Shown: positions 1 to 9,654, counted from the stretch's first letter. The stretch is 64,000 bases of DNA from an uncultured Porphyromonadaceae bacterium (GCA_947176605.1 CAMWRH010000002.1:39799-103798); one strand, 5' to 3'. Program-made: numbers and translations. Notes: generated by a model from the letters alone, not told the origin.

Positions 1-540
1 CGCCTCCCGGGCCGTATACTGTCGGCAGAGAAACCATATCTCACGCGCCTTCTTCTGTCCCACGCAGCGGGCCAGATACGACGAACCGAATCCGGCATCG
101 AAACTACCCACCTTCGGACCCGTCTGACCGAAGCGTGCATTCTCCGAAGCAATCGAAAGGTCGCACACCACATTCAGCACATTGCCTCCGCCGATCGAAT
201 AACCGTTGACCATCGCGATTACCGGCTTCGGAAGCGAGCGGATAGCCTTATGCAGGTCGAGCACATTCAGGCGCGGTGTGCCGTCGGCATCGATATAGCC
301 GCCGTGCCCCTTGTAATGCTGGTCGCCGCCGGAGCAGAAAGCCTTATCGCCCGCACCGGTAAGTATCACAACCCGGATTGAATTATCCTCACGGCAGATG
401 CGCATCGCATCAAGCATTTCCTGATTCGTCAGCGGACGGAAGGCATTATAGACCTTCGGTCTGTTGATAGTGATTTTAGCCACACCCTCCTTCTTCTCGA
501 AGAGTATGTCGGTATATTCCTTAATAGTCTGCCAGCTCAT
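1..540 (-). CDS. menB: 1,4-dihydroxy-2-naphthoyl-CoA synthase (MenB), 3' end outside window
   Basis: The reading frame on the minus strand starts at an ATG (538-540) and runs open to the left edge, giving the first 180 residues of a crotonase-fold enzyme. It begins [19 protein letters not shown] and shows the crotonase pieces expected in Men[13 protein letters not shown], an oxyanion region [13 protein letters not shown], and [11 protein letters not shown]. MenB closes the second aromatic ring of the menaquinone precursor, converting o-succinylbenzoyl-CoA to dihydroxynaphthoyl-CoA. It lies 40 nt downstream of menD on the same strand, which fits a menaquinone operon. It is missing from the ORF track because it has no stop in the window. 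The assignment is firm; the C-terminus cannot be judged. Confidence 0.95.
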   Translation of the reverse strand, partial: MSWQTIKEYTDILFEKKEGVAKITINRPKVYNAFRPLTNQEMLDAMRICREDNSIRVVILTGAGDKAFCSGGDQHYKGHGGYIDADGTPRLNVLDLHKAIRSLPKPVIAMVNGYSIGGGNVLNVVCDLSIASENARFGQTGPKVGSFDAGFGSSYLARCVGQKKAREIWFLCRQYTAREA

Positions 541-580
541 TTGTGGTATATGTTTTTGTAAAATAAGTTTCAGAAAAAAG

Positions 581-2311
581 TCACTCCATCCCCAACGCCC
601 GCCGCAGAATAGTGGCGCTCTCCTCCGGCGGAGTAATCACTTCCACCAGCGCCGAACCCTCAGCACCGGCCAGCCACCGCAGCGCCTCATCAAGCGCATC
701 GGCCGAATCGGCACAACGGTAATCCAGACCGAACGTAGCGGCCAGACTCCGTGAATCCAGATCCGGGTCGGCGCAGAAACAGCGCTCGCGGCATTCAAGT
801 GCCGAAGTAGAGGAGATGAAACGGAATATTCCCCCTCCGGCATTATTGATAAGCACAATCTTAAGGCGGCCTCCAAGCGAGCGGAGTGCCTGCAGGCCGG
901 AGAGATCGTAAGCCCACGAAGTGTCGCCCGTCACGAGCCATGTCTCACCTCCAGCGTAACAGAGCGCTCCCCCGACGGCACTAGACGTAGAGCCATCGAT
1001 ACCCGACACGCCACGGTTGCAATACTCCGCATGAGGGATGCGGCGCTCCAGAATCTGGGCGTAGCGTATGGAAGTGCCGTTGGAGAGCATCAGATTCGCA
1101 TCCGAAGGGATGTGCTTGAGAATCAGCGTGAATGCCCGGAGGTCAGACCATCCGCACTCCCCGGCGATACGCTTCATGCGCTTCATCGCGGCAGTGCGCG
1201 CCTCGTGCCACAGGGGGGCATAGCCCCCGACATCCGACGGCACCGGAGGAGCCACGCGGTCAAGATGGGTCATGCGTCCCGTCAGGGCCGACATAAACCG
1301 ACCCGGATCCGCATTGATACGGCATGACAGAGCCTGAAAGCAATCTACCGTAGTGTGGTTATACCCCACACTCCAATGCTGCATATCAGGATTGCGGCGG
1401 CCACATTCGCGCAGAAACTCCTTAAGCATCCTTGACACAAGCGCTCCCCCGAGTGAAATCACCAAATCCGGTGCCAGCCGCTCCTTCCCCTCCGCGTCAA
1501 GCGTGCAGAAAAGGGTATCGGCTGCATAATCCTCAGCGGGGAGATGGAGATTGGATATCGACTCCGCCACCACGGCCACACCCGGCATACGGCGCATACG
1601 CGCCAGCGCCTTGTTAAGCCGGGCATCCGGCGGCATGAATCCCGCCACCACCAGCACCTTACATCCACGTGCCTCCGCCGCCAGCTCAGTCATTGAGGCC
1701 GCATCCGGCACCGGATCCGGCGAAATCCGCCGGATCACCCTCACCGGAGAGGCGGCGCGGGCATCATCACCGACAGTGGCACCCAACGGCGGCGACAGCC
1801 GCACATTGATATGCACCGGCCCGGGCTTCGGGGCAAGAGCAGTGAGCATCGCATCGTTGACGATACGCGTCTCATACCACCCCGGACGGTCGCATTGCTC
1901 CCGGTCGGAAAGCGAATAACTCCCCTTAACGAAATTACGCAACGCTTCGGGCTGTCGGATAGTCTGCGAGTCATCCTGGTCGATCCATTCCAGCGGACGG
2001 TCGGCCGAAATCACGATCAGCGGGATACCCTGATAATAAGCCTCAGCCACAGCCGGAGCATAATTCAGCAGAGCCGTGCCCGAAGTGCATACGAGCGCCA
2101 CGGGGGTGCGGCTCACCATAGCCATGCCCAAAGCCACGAACGCCGCAGAGCGCTCATCGATCACCACCGATGTGGTCAGCCCCTCGCGGGCATCGGCAGC
2201 CACGAGCAGCGGCGCATTGCGCGAACCGGGAGAGCATACCACCCTGCGCACCCCGTGAGCCTCAAGCAGATCGAAAAGGATCCGCACCACCATCTTGTCA
2301 GTATCAGCCAT
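581..2311 (-). CDS. menD: SEPHCHC synthase (MenD), menaquinone biosynthesis
   Basis: A 576-residue thiamine-diphosphate enzyme, the usual length for MenD. It condenses isochorismate with 2-oxoglutarate-derived succinic semialdehyde. Visible family marks are SPGSRNAP near the N-terminus, DERSAAF with the catalytic glutamate, SADRP and DSQTIRQ, and at the C-terminal end the cofactor-binding GDTSWAYD followed by INNAGGGIF. The ORF track begins at a TTG (2317); the ATG two codons later (2309-2311) is the more likely start. The gene is followed after 40 nt by menB and preceded by fmt with a 72-nt gap, all on the minus strand. The isochorismate synthase that would supply its substrate is not beside it but about 25 kb away in this window. 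Confidence 0.96.
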   Translation of the reverse strand: MADTDKMVVRILFDLLEAHGVRRVVCSPGSRNAPLLVAADAREGLTTSVVIDERSAAFVALGMAMVSRTPVALVCTSGTALLNYAPAVAEAYYQGIPLIVISADRPLEWIDQDDSQTIRQPEALRNFVKGSYSLSDREQCDRPGWYETRIVNDAMLTALAPKPGPVHINVRLSPPLGATVGDDARAASPVRVIRRISPDPVPDAASMTELAAEARGCKVLVVAGFMPPDARLNKALARMRRMPGVAVVAESISNLHLPAEDYAADTLFCTLDAEGKERLAPDLVISLGGALVSRMLKEFLRECGRRNPDMQHWSVGYNHTTVDCFQALSCRINADPGRFMSALTGRMTHLDRVAPPVPSDVGGYAPLWHEARTAAMKRMKRIAGECGWSDLRAFTLILKHIPSDANLMLSNGTSIRYAQILERRIPHAEYCNRGVSGIDGSTSSAVGGALCYAGGETWLVTGDTSWAYDLSGLQALRSLGGRLKIVLINNAGGGIFRFISSTSALECRERCFCADPDLDSRSLAATFGLDYRCADSADALDEALRWLAGAEGSALVEVITPPEESATILRRALGME

Positions 2312-2383
2312 AATCAAATCGAGGAGACAGGGATATCGGATTCATACGCCGCACAGAAGCGCACGGCATACTTTATGGATTCA

Positions 2384-3337
2384 TCATTCAAACCGCTCGG
2401 GGTGATACCCCAAGATAAAGGCATCGGCAGGCATGGACCGCTTCCCGGCCGGCTGCAGCGAAAGAATCTCCACCACGCCGCCATCGGCGGTGCCTGCATA
2501 CAGATGCTTTCCGGCCACACGCGCCTCCCCCGGGGAGAGTGTGAGCCCGGCAGGGATATCATGAAGCGAAGTGGCGAAAATCTTCACATCCGAAGGGCGA
2601 CCGTTCTGCTCCACCATGCGGGTCCAGGCGGCAGGATAGGGGGCGAGTCCGCGCACAAAATCGTGAAGCCGCTTGGCCGGGAGTTGCCAGTCGATGCGGC
2701 AGGTATCCTTAAAGATCTTCGGAGCCGCGATAAACTCACCCTCCGGCTGCGGACGCGTGGAGAGCGTGCCGTCGAGAATAGCATTGACAGTATCCACCAC
2801 AGCCTCCGCGCCAAGCGCCATCAGGCGGTCGTGGATTTCACCGGCATTCTCATCCTCACCGATCGGGATGGAGCGCTGGGTGATCATATCGCCCGTATCG
2901 ATCTCATGCTTAAGGAAGAAAGTGGTGATGCCGGTCTCGGTCTCACCATTCATCACCGCATGATTGATGGGAGCCGCTCCACGGTATTTGGGGAGCAGCG
3001 AGGCGTGGAGATTGAATGTGCCAAGCTTCGGCATGGCCCACACCGCCTCCGGGAGCATACGGAACGCGATCACGATGAAAAGGTCGGCTCCGATGGCGGC
3101 CAAAGCCTCCAGAAACTCCGGAGACTTCAGCTTTTCCGGCTGAAGCACCGGCAGGTCATGCTCAAGCGCATAGCGCTTCACGTCGCTCATCTGAATCTTC
3201 TTGCCGCGTCCGGCGGGTTTGTCGGGCATCGTCACCACGGCTGCCACGTCAAACCCCTCGCGCACCAGCGCATCGAGGCTTGTCACGGCAAATTCCGGAG
3301 TGCCGAAGAATACTATCTTAAGGTCTTTCTTATCCAC
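2384..3337 (-). CDS. fmt: methionyl-tRNA formyltransferase
   Basis: A 317-residue protein matching Fmt in length and layout. It transfers a formyl group from 10-formyl-THF to initiator Met-tRNA. The N-terminal formyltransferase domain shows IVFFGTPEFAV at the start and the active-site stretch NLHASLLPKYRGAAPI, with GDMI further on; residues after about 210 form the OB-like C-terminal domain (FVRGLAPYPAAWT). The start is a GTG (3335-3337), chosen because the family motif begins only seven residues later and no upstream ATG is available in frame. A purine-rich minisatellite on the plus strand (pyrimidine-rich in the mRNA) begins only 7 nt upstream of this start codon. Downstream, menD follows on the same strand. 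Confidence 0.95.
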   Translation of the reverse strand: MDKKDLKIVFFGTPEFAVTSLDALVREGFDVAAVVTMPDKPAGRGKKIQMSDVKRYALEHDLPVLQPEKLKSPEFLEALAAIGADLFIVIAFRMLPEAVWAMPKLGTFNLHASLLPKYRGAAPINHAVMNGETETGITTFFLKHEIDTGDMITQRSIPIGEDENAGEIHDRLMALGAEAVVDTVNAILDGTLSTRPQPEGEFIAAPKIFKDTCRIDWQLPAKRLHDFVRGLAPYPAAWTRMVEQNGRPSDVKIFATSLHDIPAGLTLSPGEARVAGKHLYAGTADGGVVEILSLQPAGKRSMPADAFILGYHPERFE

Positions 3338-3344
3338 GGAATTT

Positions 3345-3407
3345 TAGGAATTAGGAATTAGGAATTAGGAGGGAGGAATTGGGAATTGGGAATTAGGAGG
3401 GAGGATT
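3345..3407. repeat. purine-rich minisatellite A (GGAATTA / GGAGGGAGGAAT units)
   Basis: Plus-strand sequence made of repeated 7-mers GGAATTA and GGGAATT interrupted twice by GGAGGGAGGA. A 33-nt stretch (3347-3379: three GGAATTA units followed by GGAGGGAGGAAT) is identical, by direct reading, to 37438-37470. The array lies in the short gap between the CLC transporter gene and fmt, just upstream of the GTG start of fmt. In the fmt mRNA sense it reads as CCTCC and TAATTCC units. Confidence 0.85.
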
Positions 3408-3414
3408 ATGTAGG

Positions 3415-3432
3415 GTCGCGACCTGTCGCGAC
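3415..3432. repeat. tandem palindrome GTCGCGAC x2
   Basis: Two copies of the self-complementary octamer GTCGCGAC separated by two bases (3415-3422 and 3425-3432), next to minisatellite A and just downstream of the CLC gene stop. It can form a short hairpin on either strand; there is no U-tract, so I do not call it a terminator. Confidence 0.5.
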
Positions 3433-3463
3433 TGTCATTTGGGAAGTATGGGGGGAAGAGGGG

Positions 3464-5263
3464 TCAGTCGTCGGAATAATGGCGGAGTACGCGGCGATAA
3501 GAGTTGAAGATCTTCGACTTCGATACCAGACCGATATACTTGCCGTCCTGCACGACAGGGAGGTTCCAGGCATTCGTGCGGTCGAACGTATCCATCACCT
3601 TCTCCATCGACTCCGTAATCTCGATACGGGCCGGCGGCATCGACATGAAGCGCGATACGGTCATCTTCCGGTACAGGTCGGGGCGGAACATGATGTTGCG
3701 TATATCGTCAAGCAGCACTATGCCCACCAGGCGCCCGTCGGCCTCCGTGACCGGGAAGATATTGCGGTGCGACTCCGAAATCACATCCACCATTTCCTTC
3801 AGACTCATCTCCGGATGCACCACCTTGCAATCCTTCTCGATCAGATTGTCGATCTTCAGCAGCGTCAGCACGGCCTGGTCCTTCTCGTTGGTCATCAGTT
3901 CACCCTTCTTGGCCAGACGCATCGAATAGATGCTGTAAGGCTCGAAGATCTTGATCGTCATATACGACAGAGTCGACACGATAAGCAGCGGGAGGAATAG
4001 TTCGTAGCCGCCGGTCATCTCCGCCGTAAGGAAGATCGCCATCAGCGGGGCGTGCATCACGCCGCTCATCACTCCGGCCATACCCATCAGGGCGAAATTC
4101 TTATTGCTGATATCAATCCCTATGTCAAGATTATTCAATACATAAGCGAATACGAATCCTGCCATAGCCCCCACGAAAAGAGAGGGGGCGAAAGTGCCGC
4201 CCACACCTCCGGCCCCATTGGTGGCCGAAGTGGCAAACACCTTCATCAGCACGATCATGGCGATATATAGCGATATGAACCATACCGAATCGCGGTCGAC
4301 GTAGAAGAACGACCCGTCGACAATCGAGCTCACATTACCTTCCAGCAGATTATTGATCGACGAATACCCCTCGCCATACAGCGGGGGAAAGAGGAAAATC
4401 AGCGAGGCAAGGATAAGGCCGCCAAGCAGAATCTTCTGCCATGAATGGCGGATCTTGCCAAACATCCCCTCCATCGTCATCATCATCCGGGTGAAATAAA
4501 GCGACACGAATCCGGTGACCACACCAAGCAGAATGGCATACGGAATCTTGCGGGTCATGAAAGGTTCGCTCTGGGCGAAAAAGAACTCCGCGTCATACCC
4601 CTCCATCACATAGGCCACCGTAGCTCCGGTGATCGAAGAGATAAGCAGCGGCATCACCGTGGCACCGGTGAAATCAATCATCAGCACCTCAAGGGTGAAA
4701 AGCATACCGGCGATTGGGGCACGGAAGATACCCGCGATACCGGCAGCCGCGCCGCACCCCACCAGAATCATCAGAATCTTGGGCGACAGGCGGAACGCCT
4801 GGCCGATATTCGACCCGATTGCCGCCCCCGTGAACACGATCGGGCCCTCGGCCCCGACCGAACCGCCGAATCCGATCGTAATCGACGAGGCCACGAGCGA
4901 CGCGTAGCAATTCTTCTTCTTCAGTCGCGACTTGCGTTGCGATATGGCGTAGAGCACGCGAGTCACACCGTGCGAGATATTATCCTTCACCACATAGCGC
5001 ACAAACAGCGTCACGATCAGAATCCCCACCACCGGATACACCAGATAGGAGAAATTGGCCGTAGTATTGCTCACATGTGCCGTCAGGAATCCCGATATCG
5101 CATGAATCAGGAACTTCAGCAGCTGCGCGGCAAAACCGCACAGCACCCCCACCACGAGAGCCAGCAGATATATGAACCGGCTCTCCTTAATGTGACGCTC
5201 ACGCCAAGCCACGAGTTTCATCCAGGCGTCGGTGAAGCGGTTATGTGTCTCTTTATATGCCAA
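3464..5263 (-). CDS. CLC-family chloride channel/transporter with C-terminal CBS pair
   Basis: A 599-residue integral membrane protein of the voltage-gated chloride channel family. About ten hydrophobic segments cover residues 30-430 and two CBS domains follow from about 460. The second selectivity motif is GSVGAEGPIVFTG and keeps the gating glutamate of G-x-EGP. The GSGIP-like first motif reads SHGV instead. In the region equivalent to LFIIEEM of the E. coli antiporter the sequence is LFTLEVLM, so the internal proton glutamate appears to be valine. The ORF-track start is TTG; an ATG at 5219-5221 (MKLVAWRERHIKES) would give 585 residues and is equally plausible. It is flanked on the same strand by the sugar transferase gene upstream and fmt downstream. 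Confidence 0.92.
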   Translation of the reverse strand: MAYKETHNRFTDAWMKLVAWRERHIKESRFIYLLALVVGVLCGFAAQLLKFLIHAISGFLTAHVSNTTANFSYLVYPVVGILIVTLFVRYVVKDNISHGVTRVLYAISQRKSRLKKKNCYASLVASSITIGFGGSVGAEGPIVFTGAAIGSNIGQAFRLSPKILMILVGCGAAAGIAGIFRAPIAGMLFTLEVLMIDFTGATVMPLLISSITGATVAYVMEGYDAEFFFAQSEPFMTRKIPYAILLGVVTGFVSLYFTRMMMTMEGMFGKIRHSWQKILLGGLILASLIFLFPPLYGEGYSSINNLLEGNVSSIVDGSFFYVDRDSVWFISLYIAMIVLMKVFATSATNGAGGVGGTFAPSLFVGAMAGFVFAYVLNNLDIGIDISNKNFALMGMAGVMSGVMHAPLMAIFLTAEMTGGYELFLPLLIVSTLSYMTIKIFEPYSIYSMRLAKKGELMTNEKDQAVLTLLKIDNLIEKDCKVVHPEMSLKEMVDVISESHRNIFPVTEADGRLVGIVLLDDIRNIMFRPDLYRKMTVSRFMSMPPARIEITESMEKVMDTFDRTNAWNLPVVQDGKYIGLVSKSKIFNSYRRVLRHYSDD

Positions 5264-5321
5264 AGTAAGATTGATTAAAAATTATTTATTCGGATACGAG
5301 CCGTAGCGTATTAAAGGCCGC

Positions 5322-6752
5322 TTAAAGGCCGCGCCCCATAAGGACGGTCTTGATGGTATGCAGCAGAATCTTGATATCCACACCTACCGACATGTTGGAG
5401 AGATAGATAAGGTCGTAGCGCGTGCGCTCCACCATCTCAGCCACACTGCGAGCGTAGCCAAACTTCACCATACCCCATGACGTGATGCCCGGCTTGACCT
5501 GATGAATCAGCGTGTAATACGGGGCTTCGCGCACGATCTGCTCGATGAAAAAGGCGCGTTCGGGGCGCGGACCGACGAGCGACATCTCACCTTTGAGAAC
5601 ATTCCAGAACTGTGGCAGTTCATCAAGCCGGTACTTTCGCATCACCTTGCCCAACGGCGTGATGCGCGGATCGGTCTCATCGGCGAGCTGCGGGCCATTG
5701 GCCTCCGCATCCACGCGCATACTGCGGAACTTCAGTATGTCGAACGGTTTCTGACGGTAGCCTACGCGCTCCTGACGGTAGATCACCGGCCCCTTCGACG
5801 TAGCCTTCACCGCAATCGCCAGAGCCAGATACACCGGAGAGAGCAGCAGCAGGGCGGTAGCAGAGAAGAGCACATCCATGATACGCTTCGTATTGCGCTG
5901 CAGCTCGTTCATGGCCGGTGAGGTGAGGTCGATCATCGGCTCGCTGATGATGTCGCCCAGACGGATGTGGGAGGTAAGGAACGCCAGCGATGTAGGAGCC
6001 ATACGCACCGGCACACCGGTGCTGAAATATTTGAAAAGGAGCTGCATCACCTTCTCCTCCGAAGTGCCGGGGACGGGCACGAGTACGATCTGGTCGATGT
6101 TATGCGTGCGCACGAGCCGGTCGACCTGACCGTCGTCGAGCACCGTATGCGTCCCTGAAGCCGATGGCTCTCCCGCGATCGGGACATGCCCCACAATATG
6201 ATACCCCAGATTGGTGGGCAGATTCTCAAGACGCGAGGCCGTGGAAAGCGCATGGTCGGAATCGCCTACGATAATCGTATTGAAAAACCAGTCACGCTGC
6301 CGCAGATGGCGTATCGAAGAAGTGGTGAGTATCAGACGCCCCACATACGTAAACAGAAACAGACATCCCCAGAGCACTATAAGTAGCTCGTAGCTCTGCG
6401 TGCGAGCCGGAAGAGGATCGTTGATAAGGAGTCCGAAATATATCAGAGCCGCGCTTACCACCGATGAAATCATCGTAGACTGGAATTCCTCCACACGCGA
6501 GCGGGAGAACGGACTGTTGTAATACCCCGACCACCAGTAGATCCCCAACAGGCCGACCGGAAGCAGTATCTGCTCCGTAATGATGGTGCGCTGTGTAAGG
6601 AACTCGCCGAGCAACAGCCCTCCGCGCTCATGCAACTCCATCAGGAAATAGCGGAAGATATTGAAAGCGAAGATGGCGAGGGCGGTAGTGACCAGGTCGG
6701 TGGCCACGTAACGCATACGCTGTATCGTGATGGAAATCTGATTGCCTCTCAT
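5322..6752 (-). CDS. undecaprenyl-phosphate sugar phosphotransferase (exopolysaccharide initiating enzyme)
   Basis: A 476-residue protein of the polyprenyl glycosylphosphotransferase family (WbaP/WcaJ-type). Four to five hydrophobic segments occupy residues about 10-145, a CoA-binding-like Rossmann region follows (FFNTIIVGDSDHA), and the bacterial sugar transferase domain takes the last 190 residues: KRIMDVLFSATALLLLSP, then YRQERVGY, KFRSM, RLDELPQFWNVLKGEMSLVGPRPE and QVKPGITSWGM. It would attach the first sugar phosphate to undecaprenyl phosphate at the inner membrane. No glycosyltransferases, flippase or polymerase are next to it, so it is an orphan initiating enzyme here. The donor sugar (glucose or galactose) cannot be read from sequence. 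Confidence 0.93.
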   Translation of the reverse strand: MRGNQISITIQRMRYVATDLVTTALAIFAFNIFRYFLMELHERGGLLLGEFLTQRTIITEQILLPVGLLGIYWWSGYYNSPFSRSRVEEFQSTMISSVVSAALIYFGLLINDPLPARTQSYELLIVLWGCLFLFTYVGRLILTTSSIRHLRQRDWFFNTIIVGDSDHALSTASRLENLPTNLGYHIVGHVPIAGEPSASGTHTVLDDGQVDRLVRTHNIDQIVLVPVPGTSEEKVMQLLFKYFSTGVPVRMAPTSLAFLTSHIRLGDIISEPMIDLTSPAMNELQRNTKRIMDVLFSATALLLLSPVYLALAIAVKATSKGPVIYRQERVGYRQKPFDILKFRSMRVDAEANGPQLADETDPRITPLGKVMRKYRLDELPQFWNVLKGEMSLVGPRPERAFFIEQIVREAPYYTLIHQVKPGITSWGMVKFGYARSVAEMVERTRYDLIYLSNMSVGVDIKILLHTIKTVLMGRGL

Positions 6753-6857
6753 TTGCTGCTGTCAGGATTAGGGATTCGTGCCGCCCCGTGCGGGTTGGGG
6801 TGAAGTGCGGCATCTGTATGCCTTCGCATGTAGAGGGGAGGGTGCGGAGGAGTGGTG

Positions 6858-7433
6858 TCAGCGGATTATGGTGAGCGTCTCGCGGTCGGTGACCTTGATT
6901 ATCCCGCTGGGTCGGTGTGGGGTGGTGTCGTCGCGGCGGTAACGCGCCACATAATCCACCCCCTCCAGTATCTCCGGTTCGATCATGCCGAAGAAAGGGG
7001 CCGAAGGGTGTCCGCTGATATTGGCCGAGGTGGATACGAGCGGCCGTCCCAGACGGCGGCACAGTTCGCGCGAGAATCGCTCCGAGGTGATGCGGATACC
7101 CAGCGACCCGTCGGGGGCCAGCATGTTGGGGGCAATGCCTCGCGGAGAATCGTAGATGATGGTAAGCGGGTCGACGGCCACATCGATCAGCTGCAGCGCC
7201 GTCTCCGGCACATTCTCCAGCCATCGGTATAGCGAATCTGCCGAATCCACCAGAGCCAGCATCGACTTCGAGTCGGCGCGTCGCTTAAGCGCGTAGATAC
7301 GGGCCACGGCTTCCGGATTGGTGGCATCGGCCCCGATCCCCCATATCGTATCGGTAGGGTATAGTATTACGCCTCCTTTACGCAGGGTGGCAAGCGCCTC
7401 CTGCAGGTCGGCCTTGAAATCTTCCTGATCCAT
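6858..7433 (-). CDS. tsaC: L-threonylcarbamoyladenylate synthase (YrdC/Sua5 family)
   Basis: A 191-residue single-domain YrdC-fold protein, the short TsaC/YwlC form without the Sua5 extension. It makes threonylcarbamoyl-AMP for the t6A modification at position 37 of ANN-decoding tRNAs. Visible features are GGVILYPTDTIWGIGADATN, KRRADSKSMLALV and the STSANISG motif. It starts with an ATG (7431-7433), 24 nt downstream of nadE on the same strand. tsaD, the partner that transfers the group to tRNA, is encoded 3 kb away on the other strand. Confidence 0.93.
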   Translation of the reverse strand: MDQEDFKADLQEALATLRKGGVILYPTDTIWGIGADATNPEAVARIYALKRRADSKSMLALVDSADSLYRWLENVPETALQLIDVAVDPLTIIYDSPRGIAPNMLAPDGSLGIRITSERFSRELCRRLGRPLVSTSANISGHPSAPFFGMIEPEILEGVDYVARYRRDDTTPHRPSGIIKVTDRETLTIIR

Positions 7434-7457
7434 GTATGTAATCAGATGTAGGTAAAA

Positions 7458-9500
7458 TCATAAGTCGTTGAGTTCCTTCATCCATGCCGCTGAAGAGGCA
7501 TCGGATGGCATGCGCCAGTCGCCGCGCGGAGAGAGGCATACGCTTCCCACCTTCGGCCCGTCGGGCATACAGCTGCGTTTGAACTGCTGCGAGAAGAATC
7601 GGCGGTAGAAATTGCGCAGCCACTTCAGCAGCACTTCATCGGAATAGGATCCGGCAAACGCCTCGCGTGCGAGAATCCACACCTTGCGTGGCGACTCGCC
7701 GTAGCGCAGTGTGTGATAGAGGAAGAAGTCGTGCAGTTCGTAGGGGCCCACGAGATCTTCGGTGCGCTGCGCGATCGTGTCGGCATCATCATCGCAGGGC
7801 ACGAGTTCCGGAGAAATCGGCGTATTCACTATGTCGATCAGCACACGCGAGATCTCCTTATTCTCCTCACGGTCGGCAAACCACTCCACCAGATGCTTCA
7901 CAAGCGTCTTCGGCACCGAGGCATTGACGGCATACATCGACATGTGGTCGCCGTTGTAGGTGCACCATCCGAGGGCGAGTTCCGAGAGGTCGCCCGTGCC
8001 GAGCACGATTCCTCCGCAGCGGTTGGCATAATCCATCAGTATCTGCGTGCGTTCGCGTGCCTGCGAGTTCTCAAACGCGGCGTCGTGGCAATTCGGGTCC
8101 TGCCCGATATCGCTGAAATGCCGGTCGACGGCAGCGCCGATCGGTATCTCAAGGGGTGTGACGCCGAGCAATTCCATAAGTTGCCAGGCGTTGTTGCGGG
8201 TCTTTGATGTAGTGGCCAGCCCCGGCATGGTGATGGCCTTGATTCCGGTACGCGGCAGTCGCATCATGTCAAACGTGCGGCAGGCCACCAGCAGCGCCAG
8301 CGTAGAGTCAAGTCCGCCTGACACCCCGATCACGAGCTCTTTACACCCGATAGCCTTCAGCCTCTGGCGCAGCCCATGGCACTGAATGTCGACGATTTCC
8401 GTGCAGTTCTCATTGCGGCGGGCCGGGTCGGAGGGTACGAACGGATGGCGCTCTACCGAGCGTCCGGCGAGCCGGATCTCCCGGTTTTTGTCCGAAATGA
8501 GACGTGAAACCATCCTGTCTGCGAGGATGTCGATTATCCGGAAATCCTGACGGTCGGCACTTCTTCGGGGCGAACTGAATGTATTTGTATGGCGGCGGTC
8601 GAAAGTGATTTTATGCAGGTCCACATCGGCAGATGTACAGGCCGTGGAGTCACAGAAACGTGTCGACTCCACAAGGATAGCACCATCCTCGGCGATAGCC
8701 GCGTATCCGGAGAAAGCGAGGTCGGTCGACGACTCTCCGGCCCCGGCCGAGGCGTAGGCGTATATGCATCGGCAGCGTGCCGACTGCTGGCGGATAAGGT
8801 CGCGGCGGTAGCGGTGCTTGCCGATTGTCTCGTTGGAAGCGGAGAGATTAAGTATCACATCGGCTCCCGCCATTGCCAGGGCGCCCGACGGGGGCTGGGG
8901 CACCCAGAGGTCCTCGCAGATTTCAGCGCCGATGGTCATCCCGTTGAAACGGAACAGCAGGTCGGTGCCAATCGGCGCTGCCTGAAATGTCTGGAAGTCG
9001 ATGTATTTTTCGATGTTCTCGTTGCGGTATGAATCGAGTAGCGACACGGTGGCTCCGGCGGGAATTTCGGCGCCGGATGCAAACCATCGCTCCTCGTAAT
9101 ATTCAGAATAATTGGGTATATACGTTTTCGGCACGATCCCGCGTATCTGCCCGTCGTATACGAATATCGCGCAGTTGAAGAGCTGATTCCGGTATTCCAC
9201 CGGGGCGCCAACCACCACGAGGGGGCGGGATTTGCCATTCATGTGCAGATTGAAGAGGTAATCGCAGAGATTGCTGATACCGCGTATGGCGTCGTCGAGC
9301 AGGAATTGCTGCCCGAAGAGGTCGGCACAGGAGTATCCGGTGACAGATAATTCCGGGAACAGGATAATGTCGGCGTCGTGATAGGCGTCGATTAATCTGG
9401 TGATAGCGCCGATATTATGGTCAACATCGGCAATTCTGATGTCAGGCACGGCGCAGACAATACGTCGGAACCCGCATGCTATGTAATCAGAGACGTTCAT
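7458..9500 (-). CDS. nadE: glutamine-dependent NAD(+) synthetase
   Basis: The 680-residue two-domain form. The N-terminal nitrilase-type glutaminase domain shows FPELSVTGYSC (Glu, about residue 50), VPKTYIPNYSEYYEERWF (Lys) and GAEICEDLWVP (Cys); the C-terminal synthetase domain has the PP-loop VIGVSGGLDSTLALL. It converts deamido-NAD to NAD with glutamine. The ORF track starts 63 nt upstream (9563), but a full Bacteroidetes promoter (TTTG at 9561-9564, -7 box at 9533-9540 on the minus strand) lies inside that extension, so the ATG at 9498-9500 (MNVSDYIACGF) is the real start. tsaC follows after 24 nt. Confidence 0.95.
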   Translation of the reverse strand: MNVSDYIACGFRRIVCAVPDIRIADVDHNIGAITRLIDAYHDADIILFPELSVTGYSCADLFGQQFLLDDAIRGISNLCDYLFNLHMNGKSRPLVVVGAPVEYRNQLFNCAIFVYDGQIRGIVPKTYIPNYSEYYEERWFASGAEIPAGATVSLLDSYRNENIEKYIDFQTFQAAPIGTDLLFRFNGMTIGAEICEDLWVPQPPSGALAMAGADVILNLSASNETIGKHRYRRDLIRQQSARCRCIYAYASAGAGESSTDLAFSGYAAIAEDGAILVESTRFCDSTACTSADVDLHKITFDRRHTNTFSSPRRSADRQDFRIIDILADRMVSRLISDKNREIRLAGRSVERHPFVPSDPARRNENCTEIVDIQCHGLRQRLKAIGCKELVIGVSGGLDSTLALLVACRTFDMMRLPRTGIKAITMPGLATTSKTRNNAWQLMELLGVTPLEIPIGAAVDRHFSDIGQDPNCHDAAFENSQARERTQILMDYANRCGGIVLGTGDLSELALGWCTYNGDHMSMYAVNASVPKTLVKHLVEWFADREENKEISRVLIDIVNTPISPELVPCDDDADTIAQRTEDLVGPYELHDFFLYHTLRYGESPRKVWILAREAFAGSYSDEVLLKWLRNFYRRFFSQQFKRSCMPDGPKVGSVCLSPRGDWRMPSDASSAAWMKELNDL

Positions 9501-9532
9501 GTCGAGAAATTCAGATGGATGAATCCGGATTG

Positions 9533-9564
9533 CAAATCTAACAAAAAATCCGGAAAAATCCAAA
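9533..9564 (-). promoter_or_regulatory. Bacteroidetes promoter for nadE
   Basis: On the minus strand: TTTG (complement of 9561-9564), 20-nt spacer, TAGATTTG (complement of 9533-9540), a full match to the sigma-ABfr consensus TTTG-N19/21-TAnnTTTG. It decides the nadE start: transcription would begin near 9526, so only the ATG at 9500 is inside the transcript. Confidence 0.8.
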
Positions 9565-9610
9565 CCTGCCGGCGGGGCTTCCTTGCGGTGGTGAGGTAGG
9601 GGAGGGGATA

Positions 9611-9654
9611 AAAAGTCGCGGGGCCGTCAGGTCGGATGACTTGACGGCCCCGCG
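9611..9654 (-). terminator. rho-independent terminator of the rpmB-rpmG-DUF4295 operon
   Basis: A perfect 13-bp stem CGCGGGGCCGTCA / TGACGGCCCCGCG (9617-9629 with 9642-9654). In the minus-strand transcript it is followed by CGACTTTTTATCC, a short U-tract. It lies 39 nt past the stop of the DUF4295 gene. Confidence 0.88.

Noticed and set aside
1811-3361. 516-residue plus-strand ORF over menD and fmt
   Set aside because: It is antisense to two certain genes, rich in His/Arg/Gly with no domain pattern; a shadow of GC-rich coding DNA.
3345-3432. Possible CRISPR or insertion-sequence end
   Set aside because: The repeat is a contiguous purine-rich minisatellite without spacers, terminal inverted repeats or a transposase; not CRISPR or IS.
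9501-9563. N-terminal extension of nadE in the ORF track
   Set aside because: A full-consensus promoter occupies this stretch, so it is not translated.
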